Shown one piece after another: positions 9,468 to 17,472 of a DNA stretch of 64,000 nt (position 1 is its first letter; each line of letters starts with the position of its first letter). The position numbers and the translations under genes were made by a program. This DNA comes from Rhodohalobacter sulfatireducens (GTDB lineage: Bacteria > Bacteroidota > Rhodothermia > Balneolales > Balneolaceae). Below the pieces are notes generated by a model. That model saw nothing but the letters and a program-made list of their open reading frames with translations. It ran no database searches and was not told the DNA's origin. The stretch lies in the NCBI RefSeq assembly GCF_022012475.1, contig NZ_JAKLWS010000015.1, positions 1 to 64,000 of the forward strand, written 5' to 3'.

Positions 9468-10109
9468 TCATATGGATTCAGCCGGATCTAATTTTGCCGA
9501 CTGAACGGCTTGCCAGCTCACAGTTGCAAATGCTATGATTAAAGTCAATCTATTACCGGGAATGTTTTGGATCACCCCTGTTACTTCATAATCACTGCCT
9601 CCAATCTCAAGTGTTTGGCCAACTGCATTATCATCCCCAAAATATCGGTCAGACATATCCTGAGTGAGAACTGCAGACTCAGGACTTTTTAATGCGTCAT
9701 TCTCGTTACCGGCTATCAACTCAAAATCAAAAACATCAAAAAGACTGGAGTCGGCGTAGACGATACTTCGCTGTTCGAAGACCCGGTTTTCATGTCGAAC
9801 TACCAATGGGTTGAAGGAGCCCACATCAAATAATCGAACACCGGTTTCAACTTCGGGAAACAAACGTTTGCTGGTTGGGAGAATCATGGAGGGTGTCATT
9901 GCAATATGCGCCCTGGGATGATCAATCGTTACTCTGTAGATACGGTCTGATTTAGTGTGATATTTATCATACGACATCTCATGAGATACATACAGATAGA
10001 TCAGGCTGCAAACCGCAATTCCTACTGCAAGCCCAAGGATATTAATAAACGAGTATCCCTTGTGCTTTTTAATATTTCGGCAGACAATTTTGAGGTAATT
10101 TATTAGCAT
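9468..10109 (-). pseudogene. Internally deleted MacB/FtsX-type permease remnant
   Basis: The 213 codons match the first ~188 residues of the neighbouring permeases: an N-terminal membrane helix (INILGLAVGIAVCSLIYLYV) and part of the MacB periplasmic domain. After IPGNR they jump straight to the extreme C-terminus (TVSWQAVQSAKLDPAESI). About 600 residues, with all other membrane helices, are missing in frame. The end is ESI-stop; the next in-frame codons read S-D-stop (to 9459), so a CGA-to-TGA change probably removed the paralogues' usual RS(D/E) ending. It lies between an intact permease and the ATPase. A small single-helix protein might still be made, but transport is not plausible. Confidence 0.8.
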
Positions 10110-10122
10110 GGTTTTGGATATT

Positions 10123-10188
10123 CTTAGTTGTCCGTGGATAGTGGTTTATAGATTACAACCAACAACTGACAACAAACCACTAACCAAT
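10123..10188. repeat. Heptad hairpin element 1
   Basis: Left-arm units (TTAGTTG, TCCGTGG, ATAGTGG) face right-arm units (ACAACCA, ACAACTG, ACAACAA, ACCACTA). It ends at the stop of the upstream permease gene. Confidence 0.65.
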
Positions 10189-12654
10189 TCATTCACTCCT
10201 CAAACTGTCCACCGGGTTTACCAACGTAGCTTTCACCGATTGATAACTAACTGTAAGCCATGCCACAACCAAAGCCGAAATACCCGCCAACAAAATAATA
10301 CCTAAACCGATATCAATTCTGTAAGCAAAATTCTGCAGCCAGCTCGACATGAAATACCAGGCAACCGGTACTGCAATTACAAAGGCGATAAGAACAAGTT
10401 TTGTAAACTCCTTGTTAACCAGCAAAACAATACTTGAGGAAGTTGCTCCCAAAACTTTACGAACTCCAATCTCTTTTGTTCGTCGAAGTACCATTAAGGA
10501 TGCCAAACCAAATAATCCCAAACAAGCAATAATGATTGCAAAGAAGGAACCAGTTGTAACGATCCGGCTCAAGCGTTGCTCCTGACGGTATTGAGCCTCG
10601 AGGGATTGATCGACAAAGGTGTAATTAAAAGGAGTGCCGGGCGATACAGTTTCCCATACGTTCTGGATAGATGCCATTGTTTTACTCAAATTGCCCGTAT
10701 TGAGCTTAAATGAAAAACGAGGAGATGGCGAATTGCTCAACATGATGTTATTGATACCACTAAATATAATTTCCGGATTCATGGTCATTGCAAGTGGGTC
10801 AATCTCTGTATGCAGCGATTCGTAATGGAAATCCTCAACAACCCCAATCACTTCGTGATCAATAAATTCCGGCCCGGGCAATCGCCGGCCAATGGGATTT
10901 TCCCATCCAAAGTAATCGACCAATGACTGATTCACGATCATAGCACGGCGTTCATCAGAGGGATTCACATCGGAAAAGTTTCTGCCCTGGATAATTTCAA
11001 TTCCGAGCGTGTTAATAAATTCAGCATCAATCACATTTGCGTGTAAATTTTGCTGTTGATTCTGATTATCACTGAATCCTATTCGAAACCAGCCAAATAC
11101 CTGAACCGGTGAAAATGTGGAAACCGAAATAGATTCTACTCCCTGAGCTCCTGATATTTCATTTGCTATTAAATCTCTCATCTGATACCCGTTCTGTATC
11201 AGCTCGCTCATAGGCACGGAAGGGCCCGCAGAGAGCCCGGACTCCACCACAACTACCTGGCCTGTTTGATATCCCAGATTCTTGTTTTGCATAAAGCTCA
11301 GTTGGCGATGAACCGTAATAGTCCCAAATATAAGTGCAATCGAGAGTGAAAATTGAAGAACCACCATCGACTGCCGGAAGAAACTTTTATCAGCCGAAAG
11401 ATTCAGATGACCTTTCAGAACTTCAACCGGCCGGAAACCTGATAATATCAATGCGGGATAGATCCCTGCAATCAAGCTGATTAAAATAGCAAGCCCGGCT
11501 AATATTCCGATCGATCCGAGAGTGAGTTGAAATTCAAGAGATGTGCCGGAAAGATCATTAAAGAGCGGAAGTAATAACTCACTGAAGGCAACTCCAACCG
11601 TGATAGCGAGAACGGTCATCATCAATGCTTCACCCCAGAATTGAGCCATCAAATGCTGACGAATTGCACCCATCGTTTTCCTGATTCCAACTTCCCTCGC
11701 CCGGGAAGCCGATTTGCTAATAGACAACGTCATAAAATTCACACATGCAATAAAAAGAATGAGTAAAGCGATAGCAGCCAACAGATAAGAGTAAGCCGGG
11801 TCACTTACAGAAGCGATATTAGGAGGAAATTCCGGATTGAGATGAATATCTGTCAACGGCTGTAAACCAATGGCGAAGTTTGTTTCACTCTGCAGTTCCT
11901 CTCCCAAAACTGTCTGCAGCATCGATTGGAATTTTGCATCTAATGCGTCAGATTCAGCATTCTCGGCCAAAAGTACATAGGTAGGCCCAAAAATATTAAA
12001 CCAACTATTGAACGAATTTTCACCTACAAGCCGATCTAGATTCTCATTCGGAAGAAGAATACTGTACTCCAGGCTGGAATTAGATGGAGCATTTTCAAGG
12101 ACACCGGTTACCGAAAAGCTCTGAAACTCATCATCAATACGAATGGAGAGTGTTTGCTGTAACGGGTTATCAGAACCAAAGAACCTCTCTGCTGTTTCCC
12201 GGCTTATCACCACAGATGACGGATTCTGAAACATAGTTTCTCTGTCCCCACTGATAAGTTCGAAATCAAATATGTCAAAGAAATCATTATGAACAACCAG
12301 CATCTGTTCATTTTGTTGATCCGGTCTTTCCGGTGCCTGAACAAGATTATTGAACCGGAATATGTAGGTCGATTTTTCAATCTCCGGAATGTACTCCTCC
12401 AGTGCCTGCCGGAGTGGAATCGGGGTAGATGTGTTTAACAATTCTCTGCCATCTTCCATGGTTTCCGTTGTCCATGCCCTGTAAATTCGGTCAGAGTTGG
12501 AGTGAAATGTATCGTAACTCCACTCATTTTGAACATACAAACCAATGAGCAGGCAGCAGGCAATCCCCACTGCCAAACCAAAAATATTTATAAATGAGTA
12601 AACCTTGTGCTTAAACAGGTTTCTAAGGGCAATCTTGAAGTAGTTTTTGATCAT
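10189..12654 (-). CDS. FtsX/MacB-type ABC permease, two-module
   Basis: An 821-residue inner-membrane permease. Residues 20-41 form the first helix, then a MacB-type periplasmic domain runs to about 245. An FtsX module with three helices covers about 285-400 and includes SREVGIRKTMGA. A second helix starts near 430 with its own periplasmic domain, and a last three-helix FtsX module covers about 690-800 and includes TKEIGVRKVLGA. The duplicated layout is common in Bacteroidota and gives eight helices in one chain. These proteins work as mechanotransmitters with an ATPase and a HlyD adaptor in export. It is the second gene of the operon. Confidence 0.92.
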   Translation of the reverse strand: MIKNYFKIALRNLFKHKVYSFINIFGLAVGIACCLLIGLYVQNEWSYDTFHSNSDRIYRAWTTETMEDGRELLNTSTPIPLRQALEEYIPEIEKSTYIFRFNNLVQAPERPDQQNEQMLVVHNDFFDIFDFELISGDRETMFQNPSSVVISRETAERFFGSDNPLQQTLSIRIDDEFQSFSVTGVLENAPSNSSLEYSILLPNENLDRLVGENSFNSWFNIFGPTYVLLAENAESDALDAKFQSMLQTVLGEELQSETNFAIGLQPLTDIHLNPEFPPNIASVSDPAYSYLLAAIALLILFIACVNFMTLSISKSASRAREVGIRKTMGAIRQHLMAQFWGEALMMTVLAITVGVAFSELLLPLFNDLSGTSLEFQLTLGSIGILAGLAILISLIAGIYPALILSGFRPVEVLKGHLNLSADKSFFRQSMVVLQFSLSIALIFGTITVHRQLSFMQNKNLGYQTGQVVVVESGLSAGPSVPMSELIQNGYQMRDLIANEISGAQGVESISVSTFSPVQVFGWFRIGFSDNQNQQQNLHANVIDAEFINTLGIEIIQGRNFSDVNPSDERRAMIVNQSLVDYFGWENPIGRRLPGPEFIDHEVIGVVEDFHYESLHTEIDPLAMTMNPEIIFSGINNIMLSNSPSPRFSFKLNTGNLSKTMASIQNVWETVSPGTPFNYTFVDQSLEAQYRQEQRLSRIVTTGSFFAIIIACLGLFGLASLMVLRRTKEIGVRKVLGATSSSIVLLVNKEFTKLVLIAFVIAVPVAWYFMSSWLQNFAYRIDIGLGIILLAGISALVVAWLTVSYQSVKATLVNPVDSLRSE

Positions 12655-12660
12655 AGTTTT

Positions 12661-12737
12661 GTGTGTTGTTAGTTGTCAGTGGTTAGTAGTTGGTTGTTTT
12701 CTTACAACAGACAACTGACAACCAACCACTGACAAAT
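12661..12737. repeat. Heptad hairpin element 2 (clearest copy)
   Basis: In register the left arm reads TTGTTAG, TTGTCAG, TGGTTAG, TAGTTGG. The right arm reads CAGACAA, CTGACAA, CCAACCA, CTGACAA, which is the complement. It fills the gap between the two permease genes. Confidence 0.75.
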
Positions 12738-15185
12738 TTATTCACTCCTTAAACTGTTTACGGGGTTTACGATTGCTGCACGGATGGACTGATAACTGAT
12801 TGTCAGCCAGGCAATTACAATGGCGGAACCACCTGCAATTACAAATGACCAGACCGGCATATCAATCTGGTAGGCAAAGCCTTCGAGCCATTGATCCATA
12901 GAATACCAGGCGATTGGTGTTGCAATGGCGATCGCCATAATCACGAGAAGGGTAAATTTCGTTGAAAGAAGCCATACGATTTGTGAAATACTGGCTCCAA
13001 GTACTTTTCGAATTCCAATCTCCTTGATTCTCTGCTGAGTTGTAAAAGAAGCCAATCCAAACAAACCTAACGCGGCGATGATGATTGCAATCAATGAAAA
13101 GAATCCGAAAAGTGTACCCAGCCGTTCTTCAGAGTTGTACTGTTCATCAAAATTGTCCTGAACAAATGAATACGTAAATGGATAGCCAGGGCGCAGCGTA
13201 GCCCACTGCTCTTCCAAAAAACTTAGGACCTCTTCGCGGGAATTATCCCGGATTTTAACCGCTACATTCCTGATTCGATCATCAGGAATCATGAATACAA
13301 TTGGTGCAATCGATTGATGCAGTGACTCAAAGTTGAAATCATTCACCACTCCGATAACCCTGCCCCTTCGGCCGCCATACAAAAACTGCTTTTCTATTGC
13401 CTCTTCAGGTGAATTCCACCCGATCGTTTCCACAGCAGATTCATTCAAGATAAATGCTTCGGTAGAATCGCTGGCCAGGTTGATATCAAAATTTCGTCCG
13501 GCAACCAGGTCGATATCAAACGTTTCAAGGAAATTATGGCTGATATGGATATCGGCAATTCGAAAATCGATATCCTGTAATTCGCCATCTACTTCGGCAC
13601 GTGTACCCTGGGAATCCAGTAACCGACCTGAAGGCACACGACTGGCAACAGATACGTTTAAAATTCCGGGATGCCCAAGAAGCCTCTCCCGAATATTTTC
13701 ATAATTTGAAGTAATCTGCTGGCTGACCGGTAAAACGGCAATATTTTCCTTGTTAAAACCCAAGTCCTTTGTTCGCATAAAATCGAGTTGGGTGTAAACA
13801 ATAATCATGCAGGTAATCAAGGCGATGGAGATCGCAAATTGAGTTACCACCAAAACAGACCGGAATCGTTCATGGACTTTCCCGGCCTTGAACGAGCCTT
13901 TCAAAACAGTTGCAGGTTGAAATCCTGAGAGAAAGAACGCCGGGTAACTACCTGCTACTAATCCCACAAAAAGAACAATTCCAGACAGCCAGAATAGTTG
14001 AGTGTAGTTCTGAAGAAGGTCTAATTCCAGGTTCAGGTTAATAAAATCATTCACAACCGGCAGCATCAGTTCAACAATTAAAATGGCAAATAGCAGGGAA
14101 AGCACGGCCATAACCACAGATTCCCCGATAAACTGGCGTATTAACGACCATCGATTTGCACCAATCACTTTTCGAAGACCTACTTCCACCGCTCTTTTTA
14201 CCGAACGAGCAGTGCTCAAATTCATAAAATTGATGCAGGCAATGATCAGAATAAAAAGTGCAATAGCACCATAGATATACACATATTCGATCCGGCTGTT
14301 GGCTTCAATTTCTGAATCGAGGTTCGAGTACAGGTGGATATCAGTGAGAGGTTGCAAAAAAAGCATAGTACCATCAGAAGCTGTTACCGGTTCTCCATCT
14401 TCTCCCAAATGAGTTTCTTCAGTACTCAGATGGCGATCCATAAATGCGGGAATCTGCTCTTGTAGCCGTTGATAATCGTACCCTTCCGGAAGCAGCAGAT
14501 AAGTGGCAAAGTTGTTACTGCCATAGTTTTGCATGAATGCTTCTTGTCCCCCATAAAACTGAACGACCGGTTCCATCGATGCCAGGAAATCGAACTGGAA
14601 ATGTGAATTCTCAGGAACATCTTCCATAATACCCCGAACCTGGAATTGAAGATTCATCCCCCGGATCTCCGCTTCAATGGATTTTCCCATGGGATCTTCA
14701 TCCCCAAAATATTTCTTCACCATGCTCTCCGTAACCACAAGGCCATCGGGGTAGGTTAACGCGGTAGACGGGTCACCCTCTATCATCTCCCAGGAAAACA
14801 TTTCAAAAACTTCAGGATCTGAAAAGAAAAATCTATTTTCTACAAACGCGTTCTCTTCATATCGCAGGAGTGGGCTGATTTCTAAAAAACGAACCATCTC
14901 TTCGATCGTACCCTCAAAATCTTGTTCCAAAAGCGGGCCAAAAGGCGGTGCGGCATGGCCAAGATGAAGACTGACCTGCCCATCCTGGTTGAACCAGGCG
15001 CGTGATGTACGAACGATACGATCAGAATTTTCATGATAATCATCGTAGCTGAGTTCATGCTGAACGTAGAGCAAAATGAGAATACAAATCCCCATCCCCA
15101 TGGCCAAACCAAAAATATTGATAAAGGAGTACCCCGGGTTTTTCCGAAGGTTTCTGAACGCGATGGTTATGTAGTTTTTAAGCAT
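12738..15185 (-). CDS. FtsX/MacB-type ABC permease, two-module
   Basis: An 815-residue paralogue of the next gene with the same eight-helix, two-module plan: first helix about 20-41, FtsX modules around 285-400 (VGLRKVIGANRW) and 690-800 (IKEIGIRKVLGA). It ends NPVNSLRSE, like its paralogue. It is the first gene of the operon and follows a sigma-54-like promoter and two upstream activator sites. The distance from the -12 element to the start is about 95 nt and contains a heptad hairpin. The two permeases may pair as a heterodimer with one ATPase; that is inference. Confidence 0.92.
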   Translation of the reverse strand: MLKNYITIAFRNLRKNPGYSFINIFGLAMGMGICILILLYVQHELSYDDYHENSDRIVRTSRAWFNQDGQVSLHLGHAAPPFGPLLEQDFEGTIEEMVRFLEISPLLRYEENAFVENRFFFSDPEVFEMFSWEMIEGDPSTALTYPDGLVVTESMVKKYFGDEDPMGKSIEAEIRGMNLQFQVRGIMEDVPENSHFQFDFLASMEPVVQFYGGQEAFMQNYGSNNFATYLLLPEGYDYQRLQEQIPAFMDRHLSTEETHLGEDGEPVTASDGTMLFLQPLTDIHLYSNLDSEIEANSRIEYVYIYGAIALFILIIACINFMNLSTARSVKRAVEVGLRKVIGANRWSLIRQFIGESVVMAVLSLLFAILIVELMLPVVNDFINLNLELDLLQNYTQLFWLSGIVLFVGLVAGSYPAFFLSGFQPATVLKGSFKAGKVHERFRSVLVVTQFAISIALITCMIIVYTQLDFMRTKDLGFNKENIAVLPVSQQITSNYENIRERLLGHPGILNVSVASRVPSGRLLDSQGTRAEVDGELQDIDFRIADIHISHNFLETFDIDLVAGRNFDINLASDSTEAFILNESAVETIGWNSPEEAIEKQFLYGGRRGRVIGVVNDFNFESLHQSIAPIVFMIPDDRIRNVAVKIRDNSREEVLSFLEEQWATLRPGYPFTYSFVQDNFDEQYNSEERLGTLFGFFSLIAIIIAALGLFGLASFTTQQRIKEIGIRKVLGASISQIVWLLSTKFTLLVIMAIAIATPIAWYSMDQWLEGFAYQIDMPVWSFVIAGGSAIVIAWLTISYQSIRAAIVNPVNSLRSE

Positions 15186-15189
15186 AATT

Positions 15190-15268
15190 TTGGTTGTTGA
15201 ATATTGTCAGTTGTTTGTTGTTTTGTTGGGCTATTGTACTTACAACTCACCACTCACAACTAACTACT
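15190..15268. repeat. Heptad hairpin element 3
   Basis: A GT-rich left arm (TTGTCAG, TTGTTTG, TTGTTTT) and an AC-rich right arm (ACAACTC, ACCACTC, ACAACTA, ACTACTT) lie in the leader of the permease operon. Confidence 0.6.
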
Positions 15269-15280
15269 TTACAAGTTTAA

Positions 15281-15296
15281 TCAACTATCATACCAA
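15281..15296 (-). promoter_or_regulatory. Sigma-54-like -24/-12 element, permease operon
   Basis: The minus strand reads TTGGTATGATAGTTGA. The spacing between GG and the second G is that of sigma-54 promoters (consensus TTGGCACG-N4-TTGCW), but the -12 dinucleotide is GA, not GC. The same variant occurs in front of the adaptor operon at 25979-25994. Confidence 0.6.
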
Positions 15297-15347
15297 ACCT
15301 TTTAAACTCCCTAAATTCACTTTAAACGCCTGTTTTATAGAACGATC

Positions 15348-15365
15348 TTGTTCGGATTGATACAA
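15348..15365. promoter_or_regulatory. Activator site, distal-operon proximal copy (weaker)
   Basis: On the minus strand TTGTATCAATCCGAACAA matches 11 of 18 positions of the site at 26067-26084. Its centre is 60.5 bp upstream of the -24 element, exactly as for the proximal site of the adaptor operon. Confidence 0.5.
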
Positions 15366-15368
15366 CTA

Positions 15369-15386
15369 CTGTACGATTGCGAACAG
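15369..15386. promoter_or_regulatory. Activator site, permease operon
   Basis: CTGTACGATTGCGAACAG is nearly identical to the site at 26046-26063 (CTGTACGAATTGCAACAG). Its centre is 81.5 bp upstream of the -24 element. It is probably an enhancer for the NtrC-type activator encoded at 26203. Confidence 0.65.
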
Positions 15387-15506
15387 TTTTCCAATGGATT
15401 AGTATTTATCAGCCCGAATTTACCAGGTTAGCGAAAAATTGATTCCTGTCTCTCTCTTTAAACTATAATTCATTTGTCAACCTATACAATGACGATGCAC
15501 CACATT

Positions 15507-15893
15507 CTAATACCAATAATCCAGCTCGGTCTTCTTCACCACGTATTTACCATAGGTGGAGGCGAATTCGAGATGCATCGGGTGCTCTTCGTACGATTTG
15601 AGATCTTCAAGGCTTTTAAACGTCAGAAACATACAGTGAGAGTAATCAGCATCTTCCTGGATATTGGTTCCGAACTCTAGCTCCCGGATTTGGGTAATAT
15701 TTTCTTCGAGTTCTAATAAATCCTGATTCTTCATTTTCACGATAGAGTCAGTTGCCTGTTCATTCAAATTTAAGAAAACCACATGCCTTAAAACCCGGGA
15801 TTGGTATTCTGTTGCATCCTTTATTTGGGTGAATCCAAAAAGGGCTGCGATTAAGAAAATTCCAACTGTGATAAAATGAAATCTATCCTTCAT
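15507..15893 (-). CDS. Dabb (stress-responsive A/B barrel) domain protein
   Basis: A 128-residue protein. Residues 8-22 form a hydrophobic stretch (TVGIFLIAALFGF) that is either a signal peptide or an anchor. The rest matches the Dabb ferredoxin-like barrel: RHVVFLNLNEQATD near the start, a helix LLELEENITQIRELEFGTNI, and the HCMFLTFKSLEDLKSYEEHP-type end with VKKTELDYWY. Dabb proteins form dimeric barrels, some of them enzymes, others of unknown role. It ends about 120 nt upstream of the activator sites of the permease operon, on the same strand, and is probably a separate unit. Confidence 0.8.
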   Translation of the reverse strand: MKDRFHFITVGIFLIAALFGFTQIKDATEYQSRVLRHVVFLNLNEQATDSIVKMKNQDLLELEENITQIRELEFGTNIQEDADYSHCMFLTFKSLEDLKSYEEHPMHLEFASTYGKYVVKKTELDYWY

Positions 15894-16181
15894 GATTTTC
15901 TGAGTTTTGCATTGTTGTTAAGGAGAATCGTTCAATCCAAAATTCCTCATATCATATAAATTTTTCATTTTAATCAGGAGCCTCACGCACAAAAAAGAAA
16001 ATAAACCCTGTCTGATATTGGGATATTAACCCGAAAATCAATAATCATTTTACCTATAAGAATATTAATTGTGACACTACATTCAATCAATAAAAGCGCT
16101 TTTCTGAAGTAATAAGTGCAGGTTGTCCGAATTAGAACTTTCTCCTTCTACCTGATAAATTTTCTTTTTTACAATAGAGGC

Positions 16182-16210
16182 TTGACATGAATTGATTTAG
16201 TGTTTAACCT
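16182..16210 (+). promoter_or_regulatory. Sigma-70-type promoter for the structured RNA
   Basis: A perfect TTGACA (16182-16187), a 17-bp spacer and TAACCT (16205-16210) put the start near 16217, about 40 nt before the outer helix of the folded RNA. Confidence 0.5.
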
Positions 16211-16254
16211 GAATTCACGTTAAAAACGACTTGATGTCTAACACAATTTTTTAA

Positions 16255-16365
16255 TGAATCAGCAAAACGGTTCCACAAACTTTTCCGCGACCGAGCACAA
16301 AAACATGTGCTGTATGATGTGTTGTAGAATGCCGCGAAAGGTAGTGGAAAAATTATGCTGATTTA
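16255..16365 (+). ncRNA. Unassigned rod-like structured RNA or leader
   Basis: Four nested helices form one rod. The outer helix TGAATCAGCA/TGCTGATTTA (16255-16264 with 16356-16365) has one wobble. Next come TTCCAC/GTGGAA (16271-16276 with 16344-16349), CTTTTC-c-GCG/CGCGAAAGG (16280-16289 with 16333-16341) with one bulged C, and the hairpin AGCACA/TGTGCT (16294-16299 with 16306-16311). A terminator follows at 16385. It does not show the conserved cores of the SAM-I, cobalamin, TPP or SRP RNAs. It may be an independent small RNA or an attenuating leader for the sulfur genes. Confidence 0.55.
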
Positions 16366-16384
16366 ATACAACGATCTTCATACA

Positions 16385-16417
16385 AAGCCCGCTACCGAAC
16401 AGGTGGTGGGCTTTTTT
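16385..16417 (+). terminator. Strong intrinsic terminator before the sulfur genes
   Basis: AAGCCCGCTACC pairs with GGTGGTGGGCTT over 12 bp (two wobbles) around the loop gaac/a, and T6 follows. It ends the structured RNA, or acts as an expression platform, about 90 nt before the rhodanese start. The region 15894-16181 shows no gene. Confidence 0.85.
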
Positions 16418-16506
16418 GTTTTAAAAACCTGTCTGCCTGTCTGGATGTTAGCTGGGCTTTGTGAGAATGAGCTTAAACACCAATCAAAAACACAAAGCAC
16501 AAAACA

Positions 16507-17349
16507 ATGCCAGATACACTAACACAAAAAAGAGTACTCGTAACTACCGATTGGGCAGCTGATCATCTAACCGATGAAGGCGTCCGTTTTGTAGAGGTCG
16601 ACGTAGACACTGAAGCCTATGATTCAGGACATATTCCGGGATCAGTCGGCTGGAACTGGAAGAAAGACCTCCAGGATCAACTCCGAAGAACCATCGCATC
16701 AAAAGAGGATTTTGAAAAACTGCTTCAAAAATCCGGAATTGATGAAGATACCACGGTTGTCTTGTATGGTGACAACAACAACTGGTTTGCCGCTTGGGCT
16801 TACTGGTTGCTTAAATACTATGGCTTCGATGATGTTCGCATTCTCGATGGCGGGCGCAAAAAGTGGGAAGCTGAAGGGCGTGAACTCACTACAGATCTCC
16901 CCAAATACGACTCCACCGATTACACAGTAGGTGATGTAAAAGGTGAATACCGTGCTTTCCGGGATGATATAAAAGAACGACTCAATTCTGATGACTTCGG
17001 ACTCGTTGATGTTCGCTCTCCGGATGAGTTCACAGGAAAAATCCTGGCTCCTCCCGGACTCGATGAACTGTCTCAGCGTGCCGGCCACATCCCCGGAGCG
17101 TCTAACATTCCATGGTCGAAAGCCGTGAATGAAGACGGAACCTTCAAAAGCAAAGAAGAGCTCACCAAAATCTATGCGGACGAAGGAATTACACCTGATA
17201 AAGAGATTATCGCTTACTGCCGAATCGGGGAGCGGTCAGCGCACTCCTGGTTTGTCCTGAACGAGCTGCTAGAATTCCCAACTGTGCGGAATTACGACGG
17301 TTCATGGACAGAGTGGGGGAACCTGATTGATGCTCCAATCGAACGGTGA
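16507..17349 (+). CDS. Two-domain sulfurtransferase (rhodanese family)
   Basis: A 280-residue tandem rhodanese. The N-terminal domain (about 15-130) is the inactive type, and the C-terminal domain (about 150-275) carries the active-site loop CRIGER with Cys238. CRxGxR is the loop of thiosulfate:cyanide sulfurtransferases (SseA-type mercaptopyruvate enzymes have a different loop). The enzyme moves a sulfane sulfur from thiosulfate to an acceptor such as cyanide or a thiol, in the cytoplasm. It heads a plus-strand run of sulfite-reduction and siroheme genes, which fits a role in sulfur assimilation. A long hairpin follows the gene. Confidence 0.92.
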   Translation: MPDTLTQKRVLVTTDWAADHLTDEGVRFVEVDVDTEAYDSGHIPGSVGWNWKKDLQDQLRRTIASKEDFEKLLQKSGIDEDTTVVLYGDNNNWFAAWAYWLLKYYGFDDVRILDGGRKKWEAEGRELTTDLPKYDSTDYTVGDVKGEYRAFRDDIKERLNSDDFGLVDVRSPDEFTGKILAPPGLDELSQRAGHIPGASNIPWSKAVNEDGTFKSKEELTKIYADEGITPDKEIIAYCRIGERSAHSWFVLNELLEFPTVRNYDGSWTEWGNLIDAPIER

Positions 17350-17360
17350 TCTACCATAAC

Positions 17361-17410
17361 AAAGGACTTGCTCGTTGCGGGCTTCGGCCTCGCAACGGGT
17401 CAACTCCTTT
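17361..17410 (+). terminator. Long intercistronic hairpin with UUCG loop
   Basis: AAAGGA...TCCTTT encloses CGTTGCG/CGCAACG and a GC-ttcg-GC tip, so the whole 50 nt folds as one interrupted stem. Only a weak T-tract follows. It may be a partial terminator or an mRNA-stabilising end between rhodanese and sulfite reductase. Confidence 0.55.
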
Positions 17411-17472
17411 CTTCTAATTGATTCTACTCCAACCAATTGTACAGGAATTTAAATTAACGCATCACCCCACAA

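Noticed and set aside
16255-16365. SAM-I, cobalamin, TPP or SRP RNA as the identity of the folded leader
   Set aside because: The conserved cores (for example the SAM-I GGUGGAGGGACUGGCCC segment or the SRP GGAAGGAAGCAGC segment) are absent.
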